A DNA stretch of 64,000 nt from Aliagarivorans taiwanensis DSM 22990 (GTDB lineage: Bacteria > Pseudomonadota > Gammaproteobacteria > Enterobacterales > Celerinatantimonadaceae). The translations under genes and the position numbers were made by a program. The notes below the pieces were generated by a model. The model was not told where the DNA came from and ran no database searches. It worked only from the letters and a program-made list of their open reading frames with translations. The stretch is from positions 1-64,000 of the forward strand of contig NZ_AUBZ01000003.1 in assembly GCF_000429505.1 (NCBI RefSeq). The letters run 5' to 3'. Below are positions 28,773-38,321 of this stretch, piece by piece. The stretch's first letter is position 1. Each line of letters opens with the position of its first letter.

Positions 28773-29096
28773 ATGCCACTGAAAAAGCAATACCTGAAAT
28801 CCAAACCCGAGATGAAAGTGACTTTTGAAGTAGAAAAGGAAGCGGCTGGTGATGCAGCCCAGATCTTTCTCTTGGCCGAATTTAATGACTGGCAACCCCT
28901 GGAGCTAAGCAAGCTGAAAAGCGGCAAGTTCAAGGTGGTGGTCAATGTCCCCACCGATCAACAAGAGAGCTATCAGTTCAAGTACAAGCTGTTGGATGCC
29001 GCAGGCAGCGAGAGCTTCGACAACGACTGGGCCGCCGATGCCTACATCGCTAGCGATATGGGTGGCGACAACTCAGTGCTTGAAGTGAGCGCATAA
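28773..29096 (+). CDS. solo glycogen-binding-like domain protein (isoamylase early-set/CBM48 family)
   Basis: A 107-residue protein that consists of a single immunoglobulin-like early-set domain. The pattern VFLLAEFNDWQPL followed by KSGKFKVVVNVP and YQFKYKLLD is the CBM48/AMPK-beta glycogen-binding signature (here IFLLAEFNDW). There is no catalytic domain and no signal peptide. Free-standing forms occur in many marine gammaproteobacteria, but their role is not established; carbohydrate or nucleotide-sugar binding is an inference. It is downstream of mutH, separated by 101 bases, and ends at a terminator. Confidence 0.75.
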   Translation: MPLKKQYLKSKPEMKVTFEVEKEAAGDAAQIFLLAEFNDWQPLELSKLKSGKFKVVVNVPTDQQESYQFKYKLLDAAGSESFDNDWAADAYIASDMGGDNSVLEVSA

Positions 29097-29123
29097 AAAA
29101 AGCCCGCAATACTGCGGGCTTTC
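29095..29123. terminator. bidirectional terminator between the CBM48-like gene and rplS
   Basis: AGCCCGCA (29101-29108), loop of four and TGCGGGCT (29113-29120) form an 8-bp stem. An A run before it gives a T run for the minus-strand rplS operon; T's follow on the plus strand. Confidence 0.9.
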
Positions 29124-29141
29124 AATCTCGAAGAAGTCGTC

Positions 29142-29492
29142 TTACTTAGCCAGCTTCTCTTTAATACGCGCTTTCTTACCAGAAAGTTCGCGCAAGTAGT
29201 AAAGCTTGCTACGACGTACGTCACCACGACGCTTAACGGTAATGCTATCAACTAGTGGGCTGTGAGTCTGGAAGCAGCGCTCAACGCCTTCACCGCTAGA
29301 GATCTTACGAACGGTGAATGCAGAGTGCAGGCCGCGGTTACGCTTAGCGATTACCACACCTTCAAACGCCTGCAGACGCTCACGGTTACCTTCTTTAACT
29401 TTTACCTGAACTACAACAGTGTCACCTGGTGCAAATTCTGGCAGGTCTTTTTTCATTTGCTCTTCTTCGAGCTGTTTAATGATGTTGCTCAT
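29142..29492 (-). CDS. rplS: 50S ribosomal protein L19
   Basis: A 116-residue protein at the 30S-50S interface. Motifs [20 protein letters not shown] and [15 protein letters not shown] are typical. It is the last gene of the conserved rpsP-rimM-trmD-rplS operon, 30 bases after trmD, and is closed by a strong terminator. Confidence 0.98.
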   Translation of the reverse strand: MSNIIKQLEEEQMKKDLPEFAPGDTVVVQVKVKEGNRERLQAFEGVVIAKRNRGLHSAFTVRKISSGEGVERCFQTHSPLVDSITVKRRGDVRRSKLYYLRELSGKKARIKEKLAK

Positions 29493-29522
29493 CGTATTTT
29501 CCTAGAATTAACTGAAACTAAT

Positions 29523-30293
29523 TTAATTATCCAAGAGCTGTTGCTCTTGAACGAACTCAGCAAGAAGTTTTTCTTGCTCGTCAGTCAGAGCTAGATCTTC
29601 TAATAACTCTGGTCTTCTCAAGTAAGTACGACCCAAGCTTTGCTTGTGCCGCCACTGACGGATCTTAGCGTGGTTGCCGCTCAGCAATACCGAAGGTACT
29701 GCTTCCCCATCCAGAACTTCTGGGCGGGTATAGTGCGGACAATCCAACAACCCGTCGGTAAAGGAGTCCTGCTCAGCAGAGGCTTGATCGCCCAGTACCC
29801 CCGGCACTAGCCGCGATACTGCATCAATCAAGGTCATCGCTGGTAGCTCACCGCCACTTAATACGTAATCGCCCATCGACCATTCTTCATCAACTTCCGC
29901 CTGAATAATGCGTTCGTCAATGCCTTCATAGCGACCAGCAACCAGAATCAACTTTTGGTTTGCCGACAGTTCTTTTACCCCGTCTTGCTTTAGCGGGCGA
30001 CCTTGCGGTGACATGTAAATCACCTTAACCCCTTCGCCAGCTGCGGCCTTGGCTGCGTGGATGGCATCGCGCAGAGGCTGCACCATCATGAGCATTCCTG
30101 GGCCACCGCCGTAAGGGCGATCGTCCACTGTCCGGTGTCTATCGTGAGTGAAATCTCGGGGATTCCAGCACTCGATATGTAGCAAGCCGTTTTTCACTGC
30201 TCGCCCGGTCACACCGAACTCGCTGACTGCCTTGATCATCTCGGGGAATAGCGTGACTACGCCAACCCACAACTTCGGAGAGTTCTCAGCCAT
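29523..30293 (-). CDS. trmD: tRNA (guanine37-N1)-methyltransferase
   Basis: Methylates G37 next to the anticodon to prevent frameshifting; SPOUT-fold dimeric enzyme using AdoMet. The 256 residues carry the trefoil-knot motifs YEGIDERI and [20 protein letters not shown]-type segment, and PYGGGPGM near residue 60. It begins six bases after rimM, in the same operon. Confidence 0.97.
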   Translation of the reverse strand: MAENSPKLWVGVVTLFPEMIKAVSEFGVTGRAVKNGLLHIECWNPRDFTHDRHRTVDDRPYGGGPGMLMMVQPLRDAIHAAKAAAGEGVKVIYMSPQGRPLKQDGVKELSANQKLILVAGRYEGIDERIIQAEVDEEWSMGDYVLSGGELPAMTLIDAVSRLVPGVLGDQASAEQDSFTDGLLDCPHYTRPEVLDGEAVPSVLLSGNHAKIRQWRHKQSLGRTYLRRPELLEDLALTDEQEKLLAEFVQEQQLLDN

Positions 30294-30299
30294 GGGAGC

Positions 30300-30830
30300 T
30301 TAAAAATCCGCTTCCCAGTCAACGGTAATTACTTGAGTCTCGACATCGATGTTATCAATAGTCTGTGACTCTACGAACGGGATTAACCGTTCCTTTTTGC
30401 CAAAGGCATCTTTCAAATTGGCCTTCACAACCAGTACGTCATTGGAGCCGGTTTCCATTAAATCGGTCACCACACCCATGTCGTAGCCCTTGAGGTTAAC
30501 TACTTTCATGCCCATCAGGTCACGCCAGTAGAACTCATCTTCGGCAAGCTCAGGCAGGCTATCAGCATTAACTGCGATATCCATACCGGTAAGCGCCTGG
30601 GACTCTTCTCGAACATCGAAGCCCTCGAGCTTCACAATGTACGATTTGTTGTGACGCCGCCATTCTGACACTTTCACCGCAGTGAACTTCTCAGAACGAC
30701 CTACCAACCAAGGTTGGTAATCAAACAGTGCTTCAGCATCTTGAGTGAAGGAGTTCACTTTCAGCCACCCCTTGATCCCGTATACGGCACCTAGGCGACC
30801 AACAATGACGGGCTTTTCGCTTTCGCTCAT
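30300..30830 (-). CDS. rimM: ribosome maturation factor RimM
   Basis: Assembly factor for the 30S head domain that binds S19. The 176 residues carry an N-terminal beta barrel ([18 protein letters not shown]) and a PRC-barrel C-terminal domain with [12 protein letters not shown]. The ATG at 30830 has GGAG five bases upstream; the frame to 30845 is less likely. It lies between rpsP and trmD as in E. coli. Confidence 0.95.
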   Translation of the reverse strand: MSESEKPVIVGRLGAVYGIKGWLKVNSFTQDAEALFDYQPWLVGRSEKFTAVKVSEWRRHNKSYIVKLEGFDVREESQALTGMDIAVNADSLPELAEDEFYWRDLMGMKVVNLKGYDMGVVTDLMETGSNDVLVVKANLKDAFGKKERLIPFVESQTIDNIDVETQVITVDWEADF

Positions 30831-30854
30831 CCTAACTCCACTCAACTGACTGAA

Positions 30855-31094
30855 TTAAGCTGCGTCTTTGATCAGCTTAGCTACACGGTTAGAAATAGCA
30901 GCGCCTTCACCAACCCAGTGGTTAATGCGGTCCATTTCCAAACGAATGCGCTCTTCTTGACCCTGAGCGATTGGGTTGAAGAAGCCTAGCTTCTCGATAA
31001 AACGACCGTCACGTGAGTTACGGCTGTCGGTCACTACTACGTGGTAGAAAGGACGCTTTTTAGCGCCGCCGCGTTGCAAACGAATGGTAACCAT
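30855..31094 (-). CDS. rpsP: 30S ribosomal protein S16
   Basis: A 79-residue assembly protein of the small subunit with the family start [20 protein letters not shown]. It is the first gene of the rpsP-rimM-trmD-rplS operon, with 24 bases to rimM and a strong promoter 67 bases upstream. Confidence 0.98.
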   Translation of the reverse strand: MVTIRLQRGGAKKRPFYHVVVTDSRNSRDGRFIEKLGFFNPIAQGQEERIRLEMDRINHWVGEGAAISNRVAKLIKDAA

Positions 31095-31160
31095 ATCGTC
31101 CTCATTTAGTTAAAAAAGTTATGGTCCACAAAATGGCCCCCCGCTAATTGAAGCCGCAAG

Positions 31161-31188
31161 ATTGTACTCTTTTCAAGGTTAAATGCAA
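31161..31188 (-). promoter_or_regulatory. promoter of the rpsP operon
   Basis: The minus strand has TTGCAT (31183-31188), a 16-base spacer and TACAAT (31161-31166), then a 66-base leader to the rpsP start. Confidence 0.6.
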
Positions 31189-31309
31189 GAAATAGCCACC
31201 CTCTGCTGTGTTTATTTTCGCCACACCACGTCAGCGATTTTCGGGCCCTTCCTCCACCGGCAAATTTTGCGCTCAATCCCTATTGCGGCAGCGTTTTGTG
31301 AAACTACGG

Positions 31310-31351
31310 CAAGCGCTTGTCAAAGAAACCTTTTTTGTTCGCGAAACGGTT
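31310..31351. promoter_or_regulatory. two LacI-family-type operator cores upstream of the GH16 gene
   Basis: The palindrome CAAGCGCTTG (31310-31319) and AAACGGTT (31344-31351) both fit the AANCGNTT core of LacI/CcpA-type operators, spaced about 32 bases (three helical turns). They lie 92-133 bases upstream of the glucanase start. Sugar-responsive control by a LacI-family regulator encoded elsewhere is an inference. Confidence 0.35.
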
Positions 31352-31442
31352 CCCAATCCAGAGTGAAGGCTCTACCTGAGTCTCGCTAGTTGTGGCATTG
31401 CTAAACACCTCGTTTCCCCGAACACGTTTTATTGAGAATACT

Positions 31443-32312
31443 ATGACAAGCTTTAAATACCCCCTTGCCTGCTTACCATTACTGGGCCTTGTTGCCTGCG
31501 CGAATGTCGCGAACGACGGCCCCGCTGATGGCCAAGCAAATCAAGACACCCGCGCGCAGGCGATCACCAGCAATGCTCAGCGCAATCAGACCAGTGCTCA
31601 ACTCTACGGCGCCGAGCTGTACAGCCAGGATAAAGTTCATTTTGGCCGCTTTGATATCCGTATGAAGCTGGTCAATCAGCCGGGGGTAGTATCTTCGTTC
31701 TTTACCTACGACAACGAGTCTTGGCAGGGCGAAGGCCGTCCTTGGCGCGAGATCGACTTTGAAGCCATCGGCAAGCAGCAGGGCCAACTGCAAACCAATT
31801 TAATTACCGGCACCGCGGCCAAGCGCATTCACTCAGAGCACAATGCCGAGATCGTCGACTTGGAGCAGTTCCATGATTACACCCTGATCTGGACGCCTGA
31901 TGAGATCACTTGGATGGTCAATGGCGAAGTGATCCGCCAAGACTTGGCCGATGACTCCCAACAAGTGGTCGATATGCGCTCAGAGCCGCAAAGCTACCGC
32001 GCTAACATATGGGTATCTGAGGTGATTGAATGGGTCGGCCGCTTCGATGAGAGCCAGCTACCGATGTATCAGGTGATCGACTCGATTAGCTACGCGGAAT
32101 ACATCGATGGCGAATTTGTTCCCGCCTGGCGAGATGACTTTGAGCACTTTGATGATAAGCGCTGGGGCAAAGGTGATTGGGGCTTTGATAGCAATATCGC
32201 CCTATTCTCCCCAGACAACCTGCAAGTGATCGATGGTAAGGTGGTGTTAGCCTTAACCTTGGGGGAAGCGGGTATAAAACCAGATACTCTGGCAGATACG
32301 CTGGAAGATTAA
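31443..32312 (+). CDS. lipoprotein beta-glucanase, GH16 family, circularly permuted (Fibrobacter-type)
   Basis: Predicted endo-beta-1,3-1,4-glucanase on the outer membrane or periplasm. The ATG at 31443 gives a lipoprotein signal ending LVAC (Cys19). The catalytic signature EIDFE lies at residues 103-107 (nucleophile Glu103, acid/base Glu107). The beta-sandwich order is permuted: strands normally N-terminal, with WRDDFEHFDDKRWGKGDW and a DGKVVLALT strand, are at residues 229-272, after the catalytic strands. The same order is known in Fibrobacter succinogenes lichenase, whose motifs GAELY, GRPW, SNIITG and RWGKGDW are closely matched. Ends 12 bases from the convergent protease gene. Confidence 0.85.
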   Translation: MTSFKYPLACLPLLGLVACANVANDGPADGQANQDTRAQAITSNAQRNQTSAQLYGAELYSQDKVHFGRFDIRMKLVNQPGVVSSFFTYDNESWQGEGRPWREIDFEAIGKQQGQLQTNLITGTAAKRIHSEHNAEIVDLEQFHDYTLIWTPDEITWMVNGEVIRQDLADDSQQVVDMRSEPQSYRANIWVSEVIEWVGRFDESQLPMYQVIDSISYAEYIDGEFVPAWRDDFEHFDDKRWGKGDWGFDSNIALFSPDNLQVIDGKVVLALTLGEAGIKPDTLADTLED

Positions 32313-32324
32313 CCTTCGCGGCAA

Positions 32325-32855
32325 TTAATATTGTCGTAAGGTCAACACTCCATCGCGCTGAATCAACTCAAGGTGCTTCAGCGCGTTCATCCCAAGCAAG
32401 ATCTCTTCGCCTTGATAGCCGGGATTGATATGCGCCGATAGGTCGCGCCAGCGCAGCGGGCCGATATCCAGCTGGTTGATGCGGGTTTGCCGAACGGTGA
32501 CGCGGCCGTTCGCGGTGTTAACCAGCACCCTGCCACCTACCGGGAGCTCCAGGCGCTCTGCCACTGAGCTGGGTATGGAGATCTCGGTGGCGCCGGTATC
32601 CACCAGCATCACCACCGGATGGCCGTTGATCTGCGCTTGAGTCAGATAGTGGCCTTGGCGATTACGTTTCAATTGCACCTCAGGCACACCATTCACGACT
32701 TGGCCCAGCAGCTGTTGATTAGGGTTGTAGAGGCGTTCGATGCGGTCACTGAAGAAACTGTAGAACAGCGCTAGCAGCAGTAGCCAGGCAACCACGTACA
32801 TCCAGCGACCGGTTCGTCGGCTGTTATCGGTTTCGGGGTCGGTAAAATCATCCAT
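32325..32855 (-). CDS. membrane-anchored retropepsin-like aspartic protease (TIGR02281 type)
   Basis: A 176-residue clan AA protease. One membrane helix (about residues 18-35) is followed by a short linker and a retropepsin-like domain facing the periplasm. The active-site triplet is Asp86-Thr-Gly-Ala in VMLVDTGATEISIP, and the second half ends with the ILLGMNALK motif. Such proteins dimerise to form one active site. The substrate is unknown for this family. It is convergent with the glucanase gene and its start is divergent from the solute-binding-protein gene. Confidence 0.85.
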   Translation of the reverse strand: MDDFTDPETDNSRRTGRWMYVVAWLLLLALFYSFFSDRIERLYNPNQQLLGQVVNGVPEVQLKRNRQGHYLTQAQINGHPVVMLVDTGATEISIPSSVAERLELPVGGRVLVNTANGRVTVRQTRINQLDIGPLRWRDLSAHINPGYQGEEILLGMNALKHLELIQRDGVLTLRQY

Positions 32856-32917
32856 AGCGGCTCCTGCTACTTCTCTCGCCTAACAACTTATCATAATAGA
32901 ACGCTTTCCCCGGCAGA

Positions 32918-32939
32918 TTTGCTCTTTGCGGTGAGCAAA
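32918..32939. repeat. inverted repeat upstream of the solute-binding-protein gene
   Basis: TTTGCTC (32918-32924), eight bases and GAGCAAA (32933-32939), a perfect 7-bp arm dyad. It sits about 50 bases upstream of a possible -10 (TACACT, 32992-32997) for the sugar-binding-protein/kinase pair and may be an activator or repressor site. Confidence 0.4.
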
Positions 32940-33022
32940 ATGCAGCTCGCAAACCAGCGTTTCCCTGCAAATGACCTCGTCATTCATGGTCTACACTAGC
33001 TAAAAACTTACCGATTCCCGCT

Positions 33023-34213
33023 ATGAGATACGGCCTGTTCATTACCTTGTTTGCTAGTCTCTTTACAGCCAGCAGTGTTGCTGCTGAGTTGTCCTTCTTT
33101 TATTACCGCGAGCAAGGCAAGCAGGTCTTCCAAACCCTGCTTGAGCAGTTCTCACAAGAAACTGGCCACCAGGTCGCCCTCCATCAAGTGCTTTCCTCCG
33201 ACCTTCAGCCTGCGCTAGTCAAAGCTGCGATGTCAGGACAGACCGTCGATGTGGTGTTTGCTCCGTCAGACGCTATCAGCATTGCCAATATCATCCACTT
33301 GTCAGCAGTGCCCGATGCATTGCTATCTGAGCATATCCCCTCAGAGCAACTCGCAACCGCCATGAGCGAAGGCGTAGTGCGCGGGATCCCAATACTCCAG
33401 GGCAATCATTTAATGCTGTTCTACAACAAGGCGCAGGTCTCGCAACCTGCACAAACTTGGCAAGCGCTGCGTGCCCAACAGCCCGCCTTAGCCAAGCAAG
33501 GCGTGCGCACCATCGGCTGGCCCTACTCCGACATGTATTGGTTTGCAGGATTCGTTCATGGCTTCGGCGGTCGCATGACGCAAGGCCAGTCGCTGACTCT
33601 GGATAGCCCCGCCATGCAACAAGCACTGCGCTTCTATCGCGACCTATCGAATAGTGGCTTGATTGATCCGAGCTGCGACTACGCCTGCGGGCTACAAGCC
33701 CTTATTGACGGCGAGGTGGCCTACGCCATCAATGGAGAGTGGGCTCTGGCCGAACTGCAACAGCAACTGGGCGCGCAACTGGGCGTAACCAAAATCCCGG
33801 CAATAGGTGACCAGCATTTTGTACCGTTTTCTTCATCCTTGGTGCTGATGTTTCCCAATGACTCCTTGAACGGCCCAAATGGTGAGGCCTTAGCAGCGCT
33901 CAGTCAGTTTTTTCAGCGCTACGATACCCAGCTAAAGATCTATCAACAGACCCGATTCTTGCCTGTCCACCAGCAACTATTTAGTGAGCTGACCAAGCAG
34001 GAGGCTAACAACTCCGTGCTGCAAGGCAGCCTGCTGCAACTGGCTGATGCTATTCCGATGTCCGCTGAGTCGGTGCAAAACAGTGCCTGGACCGGTATGC
34101 GAAAAGGCTTTGAGCTCTACATTCAAGGACTGGTAGATGAGCAGCAAGCTAGCCAGTTTATGCAGCAATACGCCGAGCGGGACCACCGCCAGCAACGGGA
34201 AAACGCACCTTGA
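33023..34213 (+). CDS. periplasmic solute-binding protein, sugar (MalE-like) class
   Basis: A 396-residue extracellular solute-binding protein family 1 member with a signal peptide cleaved after VAA near residue 21. The two-lobe pattern is visible: GIPILQGNHLMLFYNKA, the sugar-stacking region WPYSDMYWFAGF, and INGEWALAEL. A Cys pair in DPSCDYACG could form a disulfide. No permease or ATPase gene is nearby. Instead its TGA overlaps the TTG start of a histidine kinase by four bases, so it probably serves as the ligand receptor for that kinase, as in LuxP/LuxQ or chitin-binding protein/ChiS. The ligand is unknown. Confidence 0.85.
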   Translation: MRYGLFITLFASLFTASSVAAELSFFYYREQGKQVFQTLLEQFSQETGHQVALHQVLSSDLQPALVKAAMSGQTVDVVFAPSDAISIANIIHLSAVPDALLSEHIPSEQLATAMSEGVVRGIPILQGNHLMLFYNKAQVSQPAQTWQALRAQQPALAKQGVRTIGWPYSDMYWFAGFVHGFGGRMTQGQSLTLDSPAMQQALRFYRDLSNSGLIDPSCDYACGLQALIDGEVAYAINGEWALAELQQQLGAQLGVTKIPAIGDQHFVPFSSSLVLMFPNDSLNGPNGEALAALSQFFQRYDTQLKIYQQTRFLPVHQQLFSELTKQEANNSVLQGSLLQLADAIPMSAESVQNSAWTGMRKGFELYIQGLVDEQQASQFMQQYAERDHRQQRENAP

Positions 34214-36117
34214 GAATCAAGCAACTACGCAGTGTTTTATGGCTCAGCCTGTTACTCATCGCGTTAGCGCCTACGCTAACCATCGGTAGCTACCTGCTCA
34301 AGCAAATCTCCGAGCTGGATCAGCAAAACGTCAGCCATGCTGTTTATCTCAAAACCGAAGATATCACCCGGCAGCTAACCCAGCGCTTGCAGCAAAGCGC
34401 GCGCGAAGCACTATCGCTATCCCAAGTGTCTGATATTCAGATGACCCCCAATTCGGCTATTTTCAGCTACCAAGCCAATCTGTTACTCAGCGAACTGGTG
34501 CAGCACAACCCTTGGGTGAGCGCCGCCTATATTGTGAATCTTCAAGGGCAGGTCATGGAGGGCGCGCCGCTGTTTTCTCAACTCGTCGACCTGAAGGACT
34601 ACCATCACCTCCTTACTTGGGATTCTGGCAGTAACGCCTCACCACCGGCTTTAGTCACCGAGATTTACAACGATGAGCGCTTCCATCGGCGTGGCGAGCC
34701 GCCGCGTGGTAACCGCCATCATGGGCTCGTGTTCGCGCAACCACTGCTGCAGCAAAGCTTTAACTCAGCCTCTGGCTACCGAGTCACCGGTGCTATCTTG
34801 GTGTTTATTCCCTTTGCCTACCTGTGGCACGACACCGGTATAGCGCTAGAGCAAAGCCAGCGCATCTCCCTGAGCCAAGGTGGGAATGAGCTATTTGCAT
34901 CAGCGCCCTTATCGCCTTCACAGCCACAGCTTAAGACAACCATCACCGCTGGGTGGCTGTCTTTATCCCCCCCGGTAGACGTTACGCTAAGTTCAGATAC
35001 CCGCTCCATTTGGCAACTCCTGTTGGAGCGCCGGGCCAACGTTGTACTGGTGGTTGGCCTAAATACCGCACTGGTGATTGCGCTGGCGCTGTTTTTAACC
35101 CGACACATTCAGCAGCCGCTGACCAGCCTGACTCAGGTAGTCGGGCGTTTCTCCATGGGCGATTACCTATATAAGCCTCCACCTCTGCGTTATGGCGAAT
35201 TCGAGCAAGTATCTGAGCTACTCAGCTCCATGGCCAACAAGGTGATGGTTGACCAAGAGCTACTTGAGCAGCGGGTTGAACAACGCACCCTTGAGCTGCA
35301 AAATGCCAACTCCGAGCTGGAAGCCACCTTAAAAGAGCTTGGAGACGCCCAACAGCAGCTGGTCGAAAAAGAGAAGCTGGCCGCCTTGGGCGGGCTGGTA
35401 TCGGGTGTTGCCCATGAACTCAATACGCCGTTGGGCGTAGGCATCTCGGCGTCTTCACAAATCGCCGACAACGCGTCACAAGTGTTGACTCAACTGGAAC
35501 AAGGCCAGCTCTCCAAGCACGCGTTAATCAACACCATGGAGCAAAACCAACAAGCAGCTCAGTTGATGGAAAGCAGTATGAAGCGCGCCGCCGCGCTGGT
35601 TAAAAGCTTTAAGGCAATCGCGGGCGCTGACATCGATAGCACTCAACAGTCCTTCCCGCTGCTAAGCTGGTGCCAACAACGGCTAGAAATGGAGTTAACC
35701 ACCCGCAACCGCGCCCTCCCAGCGCTGCGCTTTGCTGGGGACAACCCCACTATCCGTTTTAACGCCAGTGCGCTGGAACAGATCCTACATAGTTTGCTTG
35801 AAAACTCGCTACAGCACGGTTTTACCGACCAAGTCGCACCGGAAATCGCCATCAAGGTGACCAAAGGTACTGAAGAGGTATACCTGGAGTATCGCGACAA
35901 TGGTCAGGGGGTAGATGAAGAGGAATTAACCCAGATCTTCAACCCATTCTTCACCACTCGCCGCGGCGAGGGCAATATCGGTTTAGGGCTCAATCAGGTG
36001 TTCAATTTGGTAAGCCTGCACCTACATGGAGAGGTCAGCGCGTTTCAGGTAAAACCACAAGGATTAGGCATAAAGATACGCCTGGCCACAGAGCCAGGCG
36101 TCAATGAGGAAGGCTAA
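34210..36117 (+). CDS. sensor histidine kinase coupled to a solute-binding protein
   Basis: A 635-residue kinase. A membrane helix near residues 8-27, a periplasmic sensor domain (about 30-275), a second helix (about 278-297), a HAMP-like linker and a coiled coil lead to the phosphoacceptor His402 in [11 protein letters not shown]. The HATPase domain has the N-box ([10 protein letters not shown]), DNGQGV and GIGL-type ([10 protein letters not shown]) motifs. The N-box and the HELNTPL H-box are of the HWE-free classical group often found with chemosensory or C4-dicarboxylate sensors. There is no adjacent response regulator. The start is TTG overlapping the solute-binding-protein stop; the 3' end overlaps convergent tyrA by four bases. 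Confidence 0.88.
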   Translation: MRIKQLRSVLWLSLLLIALAPTLTIGSYLLKQISELDQQNVSHAVYLKTEDITRQLTQRLQQSAREALSLSQVSDIQMTPNSAIFSYQANLLLSELVQHNPWVSAAYIVNLQGQVMEGAPLFSQLVDLKDYHHLLTWDSGSNASPPALVTEIYNDERFHRRGEPPRGNRHHGLVFAQPLLQQSFNSASGYRVTGAILVFIPFAYLWHDTGIALEQSQRISLSQGGNELFASAPLSPSQPQLKTTITAGWLSLSPPVDVTLSSDTRSIWQLLLERRANVVLVVGLNTALVIALALFLTRHIQQPLTSLTQVVGRFSMGDYLYKPPPLRYGEFEQVSELLSSMANKVMVDQELLEQRVEQRTLELQNANSELEATLKELGDAQQQLVEKEKLAALGGLVSGVAHELNTPLGVGISASSQIADNASQVLTQLEQGQLSKHALINTMEQNQQAAQLMESSMKRAAALVKSFKAIAGADIDSTQQSFPLLSWCQQRLEMELTTRNRALPALRFAGDNPTIRFNASALEQILHSLLENSLQHGFTDQVAPEIAIKVTKGTEEVYLEYRDNGQGVDEEELTQIFNPFFTTRRGEGNIGLGLNQVFNLVSLHLHGEVSAFQVKPQGLGIKIRLATEPGVNEEG

Positions 36118-37238
36118 GCTTGGCGGTTATCGTTGGCCTGCTGTAGCAAGCTGCGACTCTCTGCCAAGAAGGTTTGCGAGTACTCGCCGAACCAGTCGCT
36201 CACCTCAGCAAAGTTATTGATAAAGCCCTCGCGATCGCCGGCCTTAATCAGCTCTACCAGCTGGCCAAAGTGCTGGTAGTAACGCTCGATCATGCCCACG
36301 CTGTCGTTAGATGCCATGATGATGTCGGCATACAGCTCGGCATTTTGCGCGAACAAGCGTCCCACCATCGCAAGCTCCAAGCGGTAGATCGGTGAGCTAA
36401 GGTCCAGCAGCAGTTTTAAGTCGGCATCCAGCTCAGCCAAGTGACGACCATAAGCAAACGAGGTGAAGTGGCGTAGCGATTGAATCAGCGTCATTGCCTC
36501 ATCGTGCTTCTCAGCGCTAACCGGGAAGATCCGCGCGCCCCAGATGGCCATCTGCTCGAGTAGCCACTGGTAGTGCTGTTCGCCACGACCATCCACATAC
36601 ACAATGGCCTGTTTTGCCAAACTCGGCACGTCGGGGCCAAACATCGGGTGCAAGCCAACCACGGGCCCCTTATGCGTATCGAGCATCGCTTTGAGTGGAC
36701 GAGCTTTGACACTGGTTAAATCACACAACACGCAGTCTTCCGGCAGTTTACTTAGCTGGCGAATGATCTGCTCAGTAGTCTTAATAGGTACCGAGACCAC
36801 CACTAAACCGGCACCGGCGAAGAACTCATCGGCGCGCTCCCAGTCGTTACGTCCCATTACCTTCACGTTGTAGCCGGAAAGCTGGAACATATTAACGAAC
36901 ACCTTACCCAGCGCGCCGTGGCCACCGATGACTACTACGTCACCCAGATCGGGTTTGATGGTTTTGAAACCGGCGTCTTTTTCACTGGTATACGACTCTC
37001 GCATCACCCGGCGCAGCACATCTTCGATAAGCTGGGGCGGTACACCCTTGCTTTCCGCTTCGCCACGGCGCTTGGCCAGCATAGCGGCCTCACGACTTGG
37101 GTCATAGATCGGTAAACCGTGTTCGGTTTTTACTTCACCGACCTTATGCACCAGGTTGATACGCTGCTGCAGCAGCGAGAGAAGCTGCTGATCGACCGAG
37201 TCAATCTGGTCACGCAGCTGGTTGAGAGCCTCTACCAT
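36114..37238 (-). CDS. tyrA: bifunctional chorismate mutase/prephenate dehydrogenase
   Basis: Tyrosine branch enzyme: chorismate to prephenate, then to 4-hydroxyphenylpyruvate with NAD. The chorismate mutase domain spans residues 1-90 ([18 protein letters not shown]). The dehydrogenase domain begins with the nucleotide-binding motif GGHGALG at 105-111. The 374 residues match E. coli TyrA. It is nine bases downstream of the DAHP synthase gene, the aroF-tyrA operon of enteric relatives. Confidence 0.96.
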   Translation of the reverse strand: MVEALNQLRDQIDSVDQQLLSLLQQRINLVHKVGEVKTEHGLPIYDPSREAAMLAKRRGEAESKGVPPQLIEDVLRRVMRESYTSEKDAGFKTIKPDLGDVVVIGGHGALGKVFVNMFQLSGYNVKVMGRNDWERADEFFAGAGLVVVSVPIKTTEQIIRQLSKLPEDCVLCDLTSVKARPLKAMLDTHKGPVVGLHPMFGPDVPSLAKQAIVYVDGRGEQHYQWLLEQMAIWGARIFPVSAEKHDEAMTLIQSLRHFTSFAYGRHLAELDADLKLLLDLSSPIYRLELAMVGRLFAQNAELYADIIMASNDSVGMIERYYQHFGQLVELIKAGDREGFINNFAEVSDWFGEYSQTFLAESRSLLQQANDNRQA

Positions 37239-37247
37239 GTGTAGTCC

Positions 37248-38321
37248 TTAATCTTTAAAGCGCTGACGCAGAGCCTGAGCCAGATCCTGATTGGCTTTAT
37301 CCAACACCTTGGCAGTGCTTTCCCAATCGATACAGGCATCGGTGACCGACACGCCGTAGGCCAGCTCGTGCTTAGGCAGGGAGCTTGGCTGATTGCCAGC
37401 GTTGAGGTTACTTTCGAGCATGATGCCGATAATTGACTGGTTACCTTCCTGGATCTGGTGAATCACATTCTCTGCAACCAACGGCTGTAGTTCGTGGTTT
37501 TTGCTTGAGTTTGCGTGGCTACAGTCTACCACCAAACTGGCAGGTAGATTGGCATCCTGCATGGCTTTTTCTGCCAGAGCCACATTTACCGAATCGTAGT
37601 TTGGCTGCTTGCCACCGCGCAGAATCACATGGCAGTCCGGGTTACCGGCAGTTTGCATGATAGCCACCTGGCCTTGCGGGCTCATACCGATAAAGCGGTG
37701 TGGTGAAGAGGCTGACTGCATACCGTTAATCGCAGTACTCAAGCTGCCATCGGTACCGTTTTTAAAGCCCACCGGCATCGACAGACCACTGGCCAGTTCG
37801 CGGTGAGTCTGCGACTCAGTGGTACGAGCACCAATCGCTGCCCAAGAGATCAGCTCAGAGATGTACTGCGGGCTCATCGGGTCGAGCGCTTCGGTGGCGG
37901 TTGGCAGGCCGAGCTCGGCAATCCAGGTCAGCAGCTCACGGGCTTGGTGCAGACCTTCTTCCACGTCAAAGCTGTTATCCATGTGCGGATCGTTAATCAG
38001 ACCTTTCCAGCCTACCGTGGTACGTGGCTTTTCAAAGTAAACGCGCATCACAATGAACAGAGTATCTTGGTACTTGTCGTGTAGTACTTTAAGCTTTTTG
38101 GCGTACTCTTTGGCTTGCTCAACATCGTGCACTGAACACGGGCCGGTGATCACCAGCAGGCGCGGGTCTTTATGATGGCAGATATTGGCAATGGTCTTGC
38201 GCGAGCGGCGCACGAACTCCAGCGCGTTATCACTGGCTGGAAGCTTCTCCCGAAGTTGCTCGGGGGTAATCAGAATCTGTTGAGACTCAATATGAATATT
38301 GTTGACGCGATCTTGTTGCAT
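37248..38321 (-). CDS. aroF: 3-deoxy-7-phosphoheptulonate synthase (AroF-type)
   Basis: First enzyme of the shikimate pathway (PEP plus erythrose 4-phosphate to DAHP), class I alpha. The 357 residues hold the motifs PCSVHD, RVYFEKPRTTVGWKGLINDP, GARTTESQTHRELASGLSMP and VDCSHANSSK. Coupling with tyrA suggests the tyrosine-regulated isozyme, hence the symbol. AAGGAG precedes the ATG. I could not find a convincing TyrR box pair in the upstream gap. Confidence 0.93.
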   Translation of the reverse strand: MQQDRVNNIHIESQQILITPEQLREKLPASDNALEFVRRSRKTIANICHHKDPRLLVITGPCSVHDVEQAKEYAKKLKVLHDKYQDTLFIVMRVYFEKPRTTVGWKGLINDPHMDNSFDVEEGLHQARELLTWIAELGLPTATEALDPMSPQYISELISWAAIGARTTESQTHRELASGLSMPVGFKNGTDGSLSTAINGMQSASSPHRFIGMSPQGQVAIMQTAGNPDCHVILRGGKQPNYDSVNVALAEKAMQDANLPASLVVDCSHANSSKNHELQPLVAENVIHQIQEGNQSIIGIMLESNLNAGNQPSSLPKHELAYGVSVTDACIDWESTAKVLDKANQDLAQALRQRFKD

